Assembly (NCBI RefSeq): GCF_000265245.1
Contig: NZ_AJKS02000015.1
Coordinates: 1 to 64,000, forward strand
Direction: 5' to 3'
DNA length: 64,000 bases
Source: Halomonas smyrnensis AAD6
GTDB lineage: Bacteria; Pseudomonadota; Gammaproteobacteria; Pseudomonadales; Halomonadaceae
Shown: positions 38,043 through 45,543 of the stretch, in pieces
Layout of the letters: every line of letters starts with the position of its first letter
Position numbering within the stretch: position 1 is the stretch's first letter
Program-made: the position numbers and the translations under genes
Notes under the pieces: generated by a model
What the model was told of the DNA's origin: nothing
Database searches by the model: none
The model's input: the letters and a program-made list of their open reading frames with translations, nothing else

Positions 38043-38381
38043 GAATCATCTCCATATGACGGGCCACTGCCACTCTATCAGACCACGCGGAGTTTTCTGA
38101 CCTCCCCTTTTGTCGACGCCTTGGGGCACCGATCCTCCTGCACCCGCTGTTGGCCGGCGACGCCGTAAGAAAGGCGGGAAGGCAGGCGGAACAACCGGGG
38201 CGAGACAGCATCGACAGGCCCGATGCGGAAAAGGCCTGGCGACCCGCCTCGGTTCGGCGCTCGGCGGGTATCGGCACTATCAGGCTCGAACACCCTGTAA
38301 GGAAGGCGATGGCGGTGACACTAATCAGGCAAGACCCGGCGACGGGTCCGGTGCCCTACTCCACGAACCTAGAGGTGTCCC
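38043..38381. other. Intergenic region between diguanylate cyclase and small exported protein
   Basis: About 340 bases separate divergent genes. I see no ORF with a credible start, no tRNA-like fold and no recognisable riboswitch. It must hold both promoters. GACCCGGCGACGGGTC near 38334 is a short hairpin in the leader of the plus-strand gene. Confidence 0.5.
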
Positions 38382-38600
38382 ATGAACATCAAGATGATGA
38401 TCGCAGGCTTCCTGACCATGCTGATGATGGGCGGCGCCGCCCACGCCATGGATTCCGAGGTGCTTCAGGAGAAGATGAACGAGATCAACCAGCGGGCCGA
38501 TGAAGCCGCCGCCGAGGATCGCGTCGAGGCGCTGGAGCAGCAGGTGAAGGAGCTCCAGGAGCTGATCCACATGATGATGGAGGAGGAGACGGACAGCTGA
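38382..38600 (+). CDS. Small exported coiled-coil protein (72 aa)
   Basis: The first 22 residues are a Met-rich signal peptide ending AHA. The 50-residue mature part is acidic and fully helical, with a heptad pattern in VEALEQQVKELQELI, as in short Lpp-like or ybgF-like coiled coils but without a lipobox Cys. GAGGT sits seven bases before ATG and an intrinsic terminator follows the stop, so it is a real monocistronic gene. Its family is not recognised. Confidence 0.75.
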   Translation: MNIKMMIAGFLTMLMMGGAAHAMDSEVLQEKMNEINQRADEAAAEDRVEALEQQVKELQELIHMMMEEETDS

Positions 38601-38620
38601 CGCACCGGCCGACAGTGAAC

Positions 38621-38640
38621 GGGGCGCCGAGCGGCGCCCC
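38621..38640. terminator. Terminator after the 72-aa gene
   Basis: An 8-bp stem, GGGGCGCC-GAGC-GGCGCCCC, followed by TCTGTT on the plus strand; on the minus strand it follows the convergent exported-protein gene. Confidence 0.7.
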
Positions 38641-38652
38641 TCTGTTCGACGC

Positions 38653-39690
38653 TCAGCGCTTCTCGACGCGAAGCTCGTAGTTGTTGACGCCTTCACGCGC
38701 GTTACCGAATTTCTGACCCTGCACCCGGATGCGATAGCGTCCCGGGGCCAGCTCGGTGGTCATGTCCACGTCACCGTCGAAGCCCTGACCGGCGCCCTCG
38801 GCCACCACGCTGCCCGAGGCGTCGAGCACTTCCAGCTCGATCCGGTAGGTGTCCTCGTAGCCGGTGGGGAAGGTCGAGGTGGTGATGGCGATGCTGCCCT
38901 GCTCGGCCACGTTGAAGGTCAGCACCTCGCCGCGGGCACGGATCTTCACGTCGGTCACGATGGTCTCGAAGCCGGCGCGCTGCGCAGGCTCGGCCTCCGG
39001 GGCCTGACGGGTGTCGCTTGCCGCCGAGTCGACGCTGCCGGAAGCGGCACCGGCCGCGGCAGAGCCGGCCGCCGAATCGCCGGACGTCGCCGCCTGAGAG
39101 GCCGCGGCTCCGCCACCGAGGGTCGCCACGGCATCGCCACCGCGCACGAAGACGGAATCGCCGCCCTGGCGGTTCTGGCCGGTGAAGAAGATGCCCTCGC
39201 CGTCATTGACGCTGTCCTCGATGACGCGCCCCTGGTCGTCCAGCCCGGCCACATGCACGGAAAAGCCATCGCCGGCCTTGCCGCGCGTGCCGAAGCGCCG
39301 CCCCTCCACACGCAGCACATAGTCGCCCGGCGCCAGCTGCTGGCGCATCTCCAGACCGCCGTTCTGGCCCAGCGCCTCGCTGCGGGCGATCACCTCACCG
39401 CGCTCGTTCTCGAGCACCGCGGCGATGCGATAGTCATCGGAGTAGCCGGACGTTACCCGACTGGTGAATCGGTAACGCCCCGCCTCGTCCACCGTGAAGG
39501 CATGCTCGTTGACGCCACCGAACTTGAAGCTGCGGCTGTGCGCATCGGTCTGGGCATTGAAGAAGCCCGTCAGGTCCATGCCCTTGCCTTCCTCGCGGAA
39601 GCGCTCTTCCATCTCGCTGGCCAGCACCGGGGCGGCGGAGAGCGTCACGCCCAGTGCCAGCAGGCTCGCGGTCACGATCGGCCGTTTCAT
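38653..39690 (-). CDS. Exported protein with two duplicated beta-rich domains and an Ala/Ser linker
   Basis: A 345-residue protein with a signal peptide (cleavage near VLA-S, residue 24). Residues about 62-149 and 247-344 are two copies of one beta-sandwich-like domain. Parallel landmarks are GYSDDYRI versus GYEDTYRI, QQLAPGDYVLRVEGRRFG versus TELAPGRYRIRVQGQKFG, and FSVHVAGL versus YELRVEKR. Between them is a low-complexity linker (190-238) of Ala, Ser, Gly and Asp. The fold resembles pre-peptidase C-terminal (PPC) domains, but there is no catalytic domain. Function unknown; a soluble periplasmic or surface role is inferred. Confidence 0.75.
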   Translation of the reverse strand: MKRPIVTASLLALGVTLSAAPVLASEMEERFREEGKGMDLTGFFNAQTDAHSRSFKFGGVNEHAFTVDEAGRYRFTSRVTSGYSDDYRIAAVLENERGEVIARSEALGQNGGLEMRQQLAPGDYVLRVEGRRFGTRGKAGDGFSVHVAGLDDQGRVIEDSVNDGEGIFFTGQNRQGGDSVFVRGGDAVATLGGGAAASQAATSGDSAAGSAAAGAASGSVDSAASDTRQAPEAEPAQRAGFETIVTDVKIRARGEVLTFNVAEQGSIAITTSTFPTGYEDTYRIELEVLDASGSVVAEGAGQGFDGDVDMTTELAPGRYRIRVQGQKFGNAREGVNNYELRVEKR

Positions 39691-39725
39691 AACACCTCGC
39701 TTGCTCGCTTGTTGCCCTCAATAAA

Positions 39726-39751
39726 AAAGCCGATCCCGGGGGATCGGCTTT
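39726..39751 (-). terminator. Porin terminator
   Basis: An 11-bp stem (AAAGCCGATCC, 39726-39736, with 39741-39751) and a CGGG loop; on the minus strand the stem runs straight into a six-T tract. Confidence 0.92.
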
Positions 39752-39790
39752 CGATATCAACCCTGCAGCAGGATACCCCTGCCGGCGGGA

Positions 39791-40846
39791 TTAGAACAGG
39801 TAGGTGATACCCACGCCAACGCCGTCGTCTTCATCGTTCTCCTTGTCCAGCCACTGAGCCTCGGCCCAGGTGTACATGGCATCGGAGATGTTGTAGGTGG
39901 CACCGATGATGACTTCGTCGCGATCGTCGTCAGAAGCATCCGAATCGACGTTCTGATAGGCGCCGTAGACGTCGCCCATGCCGTAGCCATAGCGAGCACC
40001 CAGAGCGGCGAATTCAATATCGTCATTCTCGAAGTCGGAATCGAACTTCTCGTACTTGGCGGCCAGACGCAGGCTGTCGATGGTGTACTGAGCGGTCACA
40101 CCGTAGCGGTCGCCAAACTCATCACGAGCTTCGGAATCATCATCCTGAACAATCTGACCGGAATCTTGGTCGATGGAGTAAGAACCGGTGTATTCACCAG
40201 CAGTACTCTCATAAGTGTCGAGATTGTCGTAGACGGCGGCAATGGAGAAGGCGCCGACCGCGTACTTGACACCACCGAAGAAGGAGGCGTCACCGGAATC
40301 GGTAACGTTCTCGGACTCGGCGCTGCCTTTGAACTGGGTACCCACGGCGAACTGCAGGCCGCTGAAGACGGGAGAGGTGTAGGTGACCTTGTCGGTCTCT
40401 TCGGCACCGCCGACGTAGGTATCGGAAACGTCGAAGCCTTCGTTGTTGGTGATCGGGTCCTGGACCCAGTCATCAATCAGGGAATCGTAGGAACCGATCC
40501 GGACGTCACCGAAGTTGCCCTTCAGGCCGACATAGGCGGTGTCACCGGAATCATCGTTGTCGATGTCGGTTTTCATCTCGTCGGCTTTGATGTCGTCGAA
40601 CTCGAGCTTCAGGTAGCCGACCAGGCCGTCGTAGATGACGTGCTCGGCGGCGAAGCCGAAGGTGGTACCGTTGTCGGTAAGCTCATCCTGGCCGTCGCCG
40701 TTTTCATCCTTAAGATCGTAGTAGGCCAGCTGGATGTTGCCGTAGATGTCGAGCTTGGTGCCGTCCTGGTTGTAGACGGTGGCGGCCTGGGCGCCGGAGG
40801 CGGCCATGGCACCGGCGATGGCAGTCGCTAACAGTGTCTTTTTCAT
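39791..40846 (-). CDS. Outer-membrane porin, general bacterial (OmpC/OmpF-like) type
   Basis: A 351-residue beta-barrel porin. The signal peptide is 1-21 (MKKTLLATAIAGAMAASG..., AQA cleavage). The mature N-terminus ATVYNQDGTKLDIYGNIQLAYY and the C-terminal Phe (GVGITYLF) are standard for trimeric porins. It is extremely acidic, with runs such as DEMKTDIDNDDSGD and QDDDSEARDEFGD in the loops, fitting a halophilic host and suggesting cation preference. AAGGA precedes ATG. The gene is less GC-rich than its neighbours, as is usual for highly expressed porins. It has a roughly 150-base leader and a strong terminator. Confidence 0.93.
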   Translation of the reverse strand: MKKTLLATAIAGAMAASGAQAATVYNQDGTKLDIYGNIQLAYYDLKDENGDGQDELTDNGTTFGFAAEHVIYDGLVGYLKLEFDDIKADEMKTDIDNDDSGDTAYVGLKGNFGDVRIGSYDSLIDDWVQDPITNNEGFDVSDTYVGGAEETDKVTYTSPVFSGLQFAVGTQFKGSAESENVTDSGDASFFGGVKYAVGAFSIAAVYDNLDTYESTAGEYTGSYSIDQDSGQIVQDDDSEARDEFGDRYGVTAQYTIDSLRLAAKYEKFDSDFENDDIEFAALGARYGYGMGDVYGAYQNVDSDASDDDRDEVIIGATYNISDAMYTWAEAQWLDKENDEDDGVGVGITYLF

Positions 40847-41323
40847 TGCGATAATCCTTTTGACTAGCTTGCTGTTTCGATCGATGTCCGCGCGCTCTTT
40901 TCGAGTCTTTGCGGCGGGTTTGCCGGTCTTGTTGCCGGTTCTCGTTGGTGCTCGGTCCCTCACGGGGAGCGGCAGCAGCGAGCCTGACCACGGCGAAACC
41001 TTGTTATAGTCCAATGCTCGCAGAAGGAACTCTATACCGGGATTTACGGGAGCGCAACAAGAAAAAAACACTGTTTTCCTTCGTTACATCACCCGATCGC
41101 CGCCCGTTCCCACCACGATCGCGGCCAAGGCGCCTCATGACGCCCCACCGCCGCCACCTTCGTCAGACCAGACATGACGTCGGTGCATCACGCCACGATT
41201 CAACCTGTCCTAAAACAGTGTTCGGTAGCGATGAGCGAACTCATCATGCCGCGGCGATATGACGGTTTCAAGTCAGACAAACGACGGAATGCCCCGCCAG
41301 CGTCAACGCTGGCGGGGATGAGT
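40847..41323. promoter_or_regulatory. Long upstream region of the porin gene with paired 11-bp sites
   Basis: About 480 bases without a supported gene. A TATAAC -10-like element (41003-41008, minus strand) has a poor -35, implying a leader of about 150 bases. The 11-mer AACACTGTTTT occurs at 41067-41077 and in reverse orientation at 41212-41222; the first copy lies in the palindrome AAAACA-C-TGTTTT (41065-41077). These are candidate operator sites for the porin. The regulator is unknown. Confidence 0.4.
41292..41317. terminator. Hairpin after the ProQ-like gene
   Basis: An 11-bp perfect stem, CCCCGCCAGCG-TCAA-CGCTGGCGGGG, seven bases past the stop of the minus-strand gene. No uridine tract. 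Confidence 0.7.
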
Positions 41324-42364
41324 TCAACGCGCGTTGTGGCGGGCCATCAGCTCACCGAGCTTGCGATGAAGCCGATCGTCGGCGGGCTCGTCCGGAGCAG
41401 AAGGCTCCACGGCGGCGGCTCGGGAAGGGGAAGGCGTCGCGGGATCGGACGCTTGGGCGTCGCCCGTCGAGGCAGGGGATGAAGCAGGATCGTTGCGCGA
41501 CTTGTGCGGCTTCTTGCGGGGCCTGGCCGGCTTGCGCTGACGCTCGGCCTGGAGCTTCTCCAGCTTCCTGTGGGCATGATCGGCGGCACCGCGATCGACG
41601 CTGCCGGCAGGCGCACCCTCGAGGTCGATGCGCTCGGCGCCCTCGCGCACCGACTTGAGATAGCGCGGCAGGTTCACGTAGCAGGCCAGCGCACGGCGCA
41701 CCAGCTTCTCGGGCCAGGGCTCGAGGGCGCTGAGGTCCTCGTGAATACCGACCTTGAGCGGCCGGGTATGGCCCTTGAAGAAGGCATCGCCGTAGCGCTG
41801 ATACCACTGCGCCAGCAGCGCCTGGGGCGATGGCGTCTCCTGCTCGGCAGGCTCACCGGCCGACGGCGCAGGGGCCGCATGCTGCTCATCGGCCTCCTCC
41901 GCCTTGTCGGCGGCGGGCGTCGCGGCACGATGATGATTCATCAGGGCGGAGAGCCCCCTGGCCTGACGATGCGGCGTCTCGGAAGGTTCCGCCCCCTTCT
42001 CGTCGAGCCGAGCCTGAAGCCGCCGGCCGTGAGCCTCGAGCTCGCGGCTCTGCTCGTCGAGCTCGCGATTTTCCTCGGCCAGCTCCAGCCTCGCCTCCTC
42101 GGACTCGACCAGCATCGCCTCGACCGCCTTGAGACGGCCTTCCAGCTCATCGCGCTGCGTCTGGGCCGCCTCGGCTCTCGCCTGCAGCTCGGCGTTGCGC
42201 GCCTCCAGGGCCTGACGGCCCTGCTCCAGCTCGGCCAGCCGGGTCTGCAGGGCCTGATGCTGCACCCGATCCTCGGCGCGCGCCTCGAGCAGTGCGTCGA
42301 GGCGAGATTCCAGGGCCGTCAGCAGACGACGGGGGCGTTCATCGATCAACTCCGGATCCTCCAT
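41324..42364 (-). CDS. ProQ/FinO-domain RNA chaperone with N-terminal coiled coil
   Basis: A 346-residue protein. Residues about 15-122 are a continuous coiled coil rich in Glu, Arg, Leu and Ala. A linker (123-177) leads to a ProQ/FinO domain at about 178-275 (PLKVGIHEDL at 202-211, LVRRALACYVNLPRYLKSV, RIDLEGAPAG). A very basic stretch (276-292, KPARPRKKPHKSRN) and an acidic/Ala tail follow. FinO-domain proteins bind sRNA 3' terminators and mRNA duplexes. Canonical ProQ has FinO first and a Tudor-like C-terminal domain, both different here. The start is the first ATG after the folA end region; no clear ribosome site is visible. RNA partners are unknown. Confidence 0.85.
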   Translation of the reverse strand: MEDPELIDERPRRLLTALESRLDALLEARAEDRVQHQALQTRLAELEQGRQALEARNAELQARAEAAQTQRDELEGRLKAVEAMLVESEEARLELAEENRELDEQSRELEAHGRRLQARLDEKGAEPSETPHRQARGLSALMNHHRAATPAADKAEEADEQHAAPAPSAGEPAEQETPSPQALLAQWYQRYGDAFFKGHTRPLKVGIHEDLSALEPWPEKLVRRALACYVNLPRYLKSVREGAERIDLEGAPAGSVDRGAADHAHRKLEKLQAERQRKPARPRKKPHKSRNDPASSPASTGDAQASDPATPSPSRAAAVEPSAPDEPADDRLHRKLGELMARHNAR

Positions 42365-42436
42365 GCATGCCCGGGGGAAGACAACATCCTTCGCGCGATC
42401 GACCCGCAGGCCGGCGGCGCCAGTCGTCAGTCTGTG

Positions 42437-42976
42437 TCACTCCGGGGAGTCTGGCAAACCCCGGCGCTGGTATTGCACGAAGTCATAGGCCGGCTGCCCC
42501 TCGGCGGGCTGCCCCGGCACGCGCTGGCGCTCTTCCCACTCGGCCGCGTCCAGCTCGGGGAAGCGGGCATCGCCCTCCACCTCGACGCCCACCTCGGTCA
42601 GGTAGAGCCGGCTCGCCTTCGGCAGCGCCTGGGCGTAGATCTGGCCGCCGCCCATCACCATGATCTCGTCGACGCCGTCGATGGTGGCCTGCCGGTCGGC
42701 CAGCGCCAGCGCCGCATCCAGGTCGTGGCAGACACGCACGCCCTCGGGCTGGAAGGCGGGATCGCGGGTGACGACGATGTTGAGCCGCCCGGGCAGCGGC
42801 CGGCCGATGGACTCGAACGTCTTGCGGCCCATGACCAGCGGCTTGGCCTGGGTCATGCGCTTGAAGAACTTCAGGTCCTCGGGCAGGTACCAGGGCAGCT
42901 GGTTGTCCACGCCGATGACGCGGTTCGCGGACAGCGCGGCGATCATCGCCACCGGGACGAGCGTATCGTCGTTCAT
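42437..42976 (-). CDS. folA: Dihydrofolate reductase
   Basis: Regenerates tetrahydrofolate from the dihydrofolate that ThyA produces. The 179-residue protein has the [23 protein letters not shown] active-site region with the catalytic acid in the LPEDLK segment, [16 protein letters not shown] for NADPH, and [12 protein letters not shown]. It overlaps the thyA stop by four bases (ATGA), so the enzyme that consumes and the enzyme that restores the folate cofactor are translationally coupled. Confidence 0.96.
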   Translation of the reverse strand: MNDDTLVPVAMIAALSANRVIGVDNQLPWYLPEDLKFFKRMTQAKPLVMGRKTFESIGRPLPGRLNIVVTRDPAFQPEGVRVCHDLDAALALADRQATIDGVDEIMVMGGGQIYAQALPKASRLYLTEVGVEVEGDARFPELDAAEWEERQRVPGQPAEGQPAYDFVQYQRRGLPDSPE

Positions 42977-43800
42977 ACGGCCACCTCTGCCTTGATGTGG
43001 GGATGCGGATCGTAGTCCTCGATGGCGATGTGCTCGAAGCGGAAGTCGAACAGATCGGTCACGCTCGGATCGAGCACCAGTCGCGGCGCCGGGCGCGGGT
43101 CACGCGACAGCTGCTCCCGGGCCTGGTCGAGGTGATTCAGGTAGAGGTGGGCGTCGCCCAGAGTATGCACGAAGTCGCCGGGCTCGAGGCCCGCCACCTG
43201 GGCGATCATCTGCGTCAGCAGCGCGTAGCTGGCGATGTTGAAGGGCACGCCGAGGAAGATGTCGGCGCTGCGCTGGTATAGCTGGCAGGAGAGCCTGCCG
43301 TCGGCCACGTAGAACTGGAACAGGCAGTGGCACGGCGGCAGCGCCATCTCGTCGACCAGCGCCGGGTTCCAGGCCGAGACGATCAGCCGCCGCGAGCGCG
43401 GGTTGGTCCGCAGCTGCTCGAGCAGGTGGGCGATCTGATCGACGTGGCCGCCGCGCGGGTCCGGCCAGCTGCGCCACTGGTAGCCATAGACCGGGCCCAG
43501 TTCGCCGTTCTCGTCGGCCCACTCGTCCCAGATGCGCACCCCGTTGTCCTTGAGGTAGGCGATGTTGGTGTCGCCGGCCAGGAACCACAAGAGCTCGTGG
43601 ATGATCGAGCGCAGGTGCAGCTTCTTGGTGGTGACGAGCGGGAAGCCGCGGGACAGATCGAAGCGCATCTGGTGGCCGAACAGCGAGCGGGTGCCGACGC
43701 CGGTGCGGTCGTCACGCTCCACGCCGTGATCGAGCACGGCGCGCATCAGGTCCAGATAGGGCTGTTCGAGGGCGGGAAGGGCGTTGGCGGTCACGGGCAT
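42973..43800 (-). CDS. thyA: Thymidylate synthase
   Basis: Methylates dUMP to dTMP with methylene-tetrahydrofolate. The 275-residue protein carries the catalytic Cys in [13 protein letters not shown], the phosphate-binding [30 protein letters not shown] and [12 protein letters not shown] at the end. The start is taken as ATG of MPVTANALP; a GTG eight codons upstream is possible, and neither has a clear ribosome site. It follows lgt at 78 bases, past a hairpin, keeping the conserved lgt-thyA order. Confidence 0.95.
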   Translation of the reverse strand: MPVTANALPALEQPYLDLMRAVLDHGVERDDRTGVGTRSLFGHQMRFDLSRGFPLVTTKKLHLRSIIHELLWFLAGDTNIAYLKDNGVRIWDEWADENGELGPVYGYQWRSWPDPRGGHVDQIAHLLEQLRTNPRSRRLIVSAWNPALVDEMALPPCHCLFQFYVADGRLSCQLYQRSADIFLGVPFNIASYALLTQMIAQVAGLEPGDFVHTLGDAHLYLNHLDQAREQLSRDPRPAPRLVLDPSVTDLFDFRFEHIAIEDYDPHPHIKAEVAV

Positions 43801-43839
43801 GGTCGACGGCTGAAAATGGGCCACACATTCTACATGCCC

Positions 43840-43870
43840 GGGCGGTGGCCGCCCATAGCGGCCACCGCCC
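43840..43870. terminator. Hairpin between lgt and thyA
   Basis: A 13-bp perfect stem, GGGCGGTGGCCGC (43840-43852) with 43858-43870, and a five-base loop. It lies nine bases from the lgt stop with no uridine run, so it may be a leaky terminator or an RNA 3' stabiliser. Confidence 0.65.
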
Positions 43871-43878
43871 CGCTGTGG

Positions 43879-44679
43879 TCACGACTCGGCGTCGACCCTG
43901 GCATCCACCGGCCGGCCGCGAGACCAGGCCATCAGTGCCGCCCCGGCGATGATCATCGGCAGCGACAGCAGCATGCCCATGGTCAGCCAGTCGAAGGCGA
44001 TGAAGCCGAGCTGCGGGTCCGGGCGGCGCACGAACTCCACGCCGAAGCGGAACACGCCGTAGAGGGTCAGGAACAGCCCCGAGACCAGGCCGCGACGCCG
44101 CGGCGTGGCCGAGACCCACCACAGCACCGCGAACAGCACCGCCCCCTCCAGCACCGCCTCATACAGCGACGACGGATGACGCGGCTCCGGCCCCTGACCG
44201 GGGAACACCAGCCCCCAGGGCAGATCGGTGACCCGGCCCGGCAGCTCGTGGTTGATGAAGTTGCCGATGCGCCCCGCGCCCAGGCCGATCGGCACCAGCG
44301 GCGCGACGAAGTCGGTGAGGGTGAAGAACGCCAGTTGCTTCTTGCGGGCGAAGTAGAGCGAGGCCAGCAGCACGCCGATCAGGCCGCCATGGAAGCTCAT
44401 GCCGCCGTCCCAGACGCGCAGGATCCACAGCGGGTCGGCCAGCCACTGGTCGAGGCCGTAGAACAGCGCATAGCCCAGCCGCCCACCGAGCACCACGCCC
44501 AGCGCGGCACAGAAGATCAGGTCGCCCACGTCGTCGCCGTTCAGGCCGATGCGAGGCGCGCGGCGGCGCCCCAGCCACCAGGCGGCGAGGAAGCCGATGA
44601 CGTACATCAGGCCGTACCAGTGAACCTGGAGCGGCCCGAGCGAGATGGCCACGGGATCGATATCGGGGTAGCGCAGCAT
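43879..44679 (-). CDS. lgt: Prolipoprotein diacylglyceryl transferase
   Basis: Inner-membrane enzyme that attaches diacylglycerol to the lipobox Cys of prolipoproteins. The 266-residue protein has seven predicted helices, the HGGL motif ([11 protein letters not shown]) with its essential His, and the Lgt signature [16 protein letters not shown] with catalytic Arg. [12 protein letters not shown] and [15 protein letters not shown] are also typical. The ptsP ... lgt-thyA grouping is conserved with E. coli and Pseudomonas. The start is at [11 protein letters not shown]. Confidence 0.96.
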   Translation of the reverse strand: MLRYPDIDPVAISLGPLQVHWYGLMYVIGFLAAWWLGRRRAPRIGLNGDDVGDLIFCAALGVVLGGRLGYALFYGLDQWLADPLWILRVWDGGMSFHGGLIGVLLASLYFARKKQLAFFTLTDFVAPLVPIGLGAGRIGNFINHELPGRVTDLPWGLVFPGQGPEPRHPSSLYEAVLEGAVLFAVLWWVSATPRRRGLVSGLFLTLYGVFRFGVEFVRRPDPQLGFIAFDWLTMGMLLSLPMIIAGAALMAWSRGRPVDARVDAES

Positions 44680-44748
44680 GAAATCCTCGAACGATGCGGG
44701 GAAGGAAGGACGATCAGGAGACCGGCCGCGGCGGCGCCGCGGCCGCGA

Positions 44749-45543
44749 TCATAGCAGGAACTTGAGGCCGACCAGCACCAGCAGGCCGGCGAAGGCCAGG
44801 CGCAGCAGGCGCGCGGGCAGGCGATGCGCCAGCTTCACGCCGACCCGGGCGAAGGGCACGCTGGCGATCACGATGCCGAGAAGGGCCGGCAGCATCACGT
44901 AGCCCATGGCCCCCGCGGGCAGCTCGGGCTGACCCCAGCCGACCACGATGAAGGTCGCCGCCCCGAAGGCGGCGATCGGCAGGCCACAGGCCGAGGAGGT
45001 GCCGACGGCGCGGGTCATGGGGGCGCCGCAGCGGGTCAGCCAGGGCACGCTCAGGGTGCCGCCGCCGATGCCGAACAGCGCCGAGACGCCGCCGATCACC
45101 ACCCCGGCCAGCGCCATCGCGCCGCGGCCGGGCTGCAGCTGCCCGGGGCGCGGGCCGCGTCCCAGCGCCATCTTGGCGGCCACCGCCATCAGGAAGACGC
45201 CGAACAGCGTGCCCAGGGCGCCGCCGGACAGGCTGCCGGCGACGAACACCCCGGCGATCGCGCCCAGCACCAGCCCCGGCAGCAGCGCCAGGAACCAGCC
45301 GCGGTGGACGCTGCCGCGCCGATAGTGCCCCCAGGCCGACGAAGACCCGGTCACCACGATGGTCGACAGCGAGGTGCCCACGGCCAGATGCATGATCACC
45401 TCGGGCGCCACGCCCTGCAGCTCGAAGGCGAACACCAGCGCCGGCACGATGACCAGCCCGCCGCCGATGCCGAACAGCCCCGCCAGGGTGCCGGCCAGGC
45501 CACCCAGCAGCACATAGCCCGCCCAGATCAGCAGCGCACTCAT
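44749..45543 (-). CDS. TSUP/TauE-SafE family membrane permease
   Basis: A 264-residue inner-membrane protein with eight predicted helices and the two related halves of TSUP transporters: GGLAGTLAGLFGIGGGLVIVPAL near the N-terminus and VIGGVSALFGIGGGTLSVPWL in the middle, the repeated FGIGGG loops being diagnostic. Family members move sulfite, sulfoacetate or related anions; the substrate here cannot be assigned. Its ATG overlaps the stop of the receiver-domain protein by four bases. A similar permease occurs between ptsP and lgt in P. aeruginosa. Confidence 0.88.
   Translation of the reverse strand: MSALLIWAGYVLLGGLAGTLAGLFGIGGGLVIVPALVFAFELQGVAPEVIMHLAVGTSLSTIVVTGSSSAWGHYRRGSVHRGWFLALLPGLVLGAIAGVFVAGSLSGGALGTLFGVFLMAVAAKMALGRGPRPGQLQPGRGAMALAGVVIGGVSALFGIGGGTLSVPWLTRCGAPMTRAVGTSSACGLPIAAFGAATFIVVGWGQPELPAGAMGYVMLPALLGIVIASVPFARVGVKLAHRLPARLLRLAFAGLLVLVGLKFLL

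Noticed and set aside
43801-43824. GTG start for thyA eight codons upstream
   Set aside because: No ribosome site and it extends into the lgt terminator region; the ATG at 43800 matches the family better, though proof is lacking.
42437-43824. thyA-folA as part of a phage or trimethoprim-resistance cassette
   Set aside because: Sequence composition and the lgt-thyA-folA context are chromosomal; FolA shows normal active-site residues and no mobile element is near.
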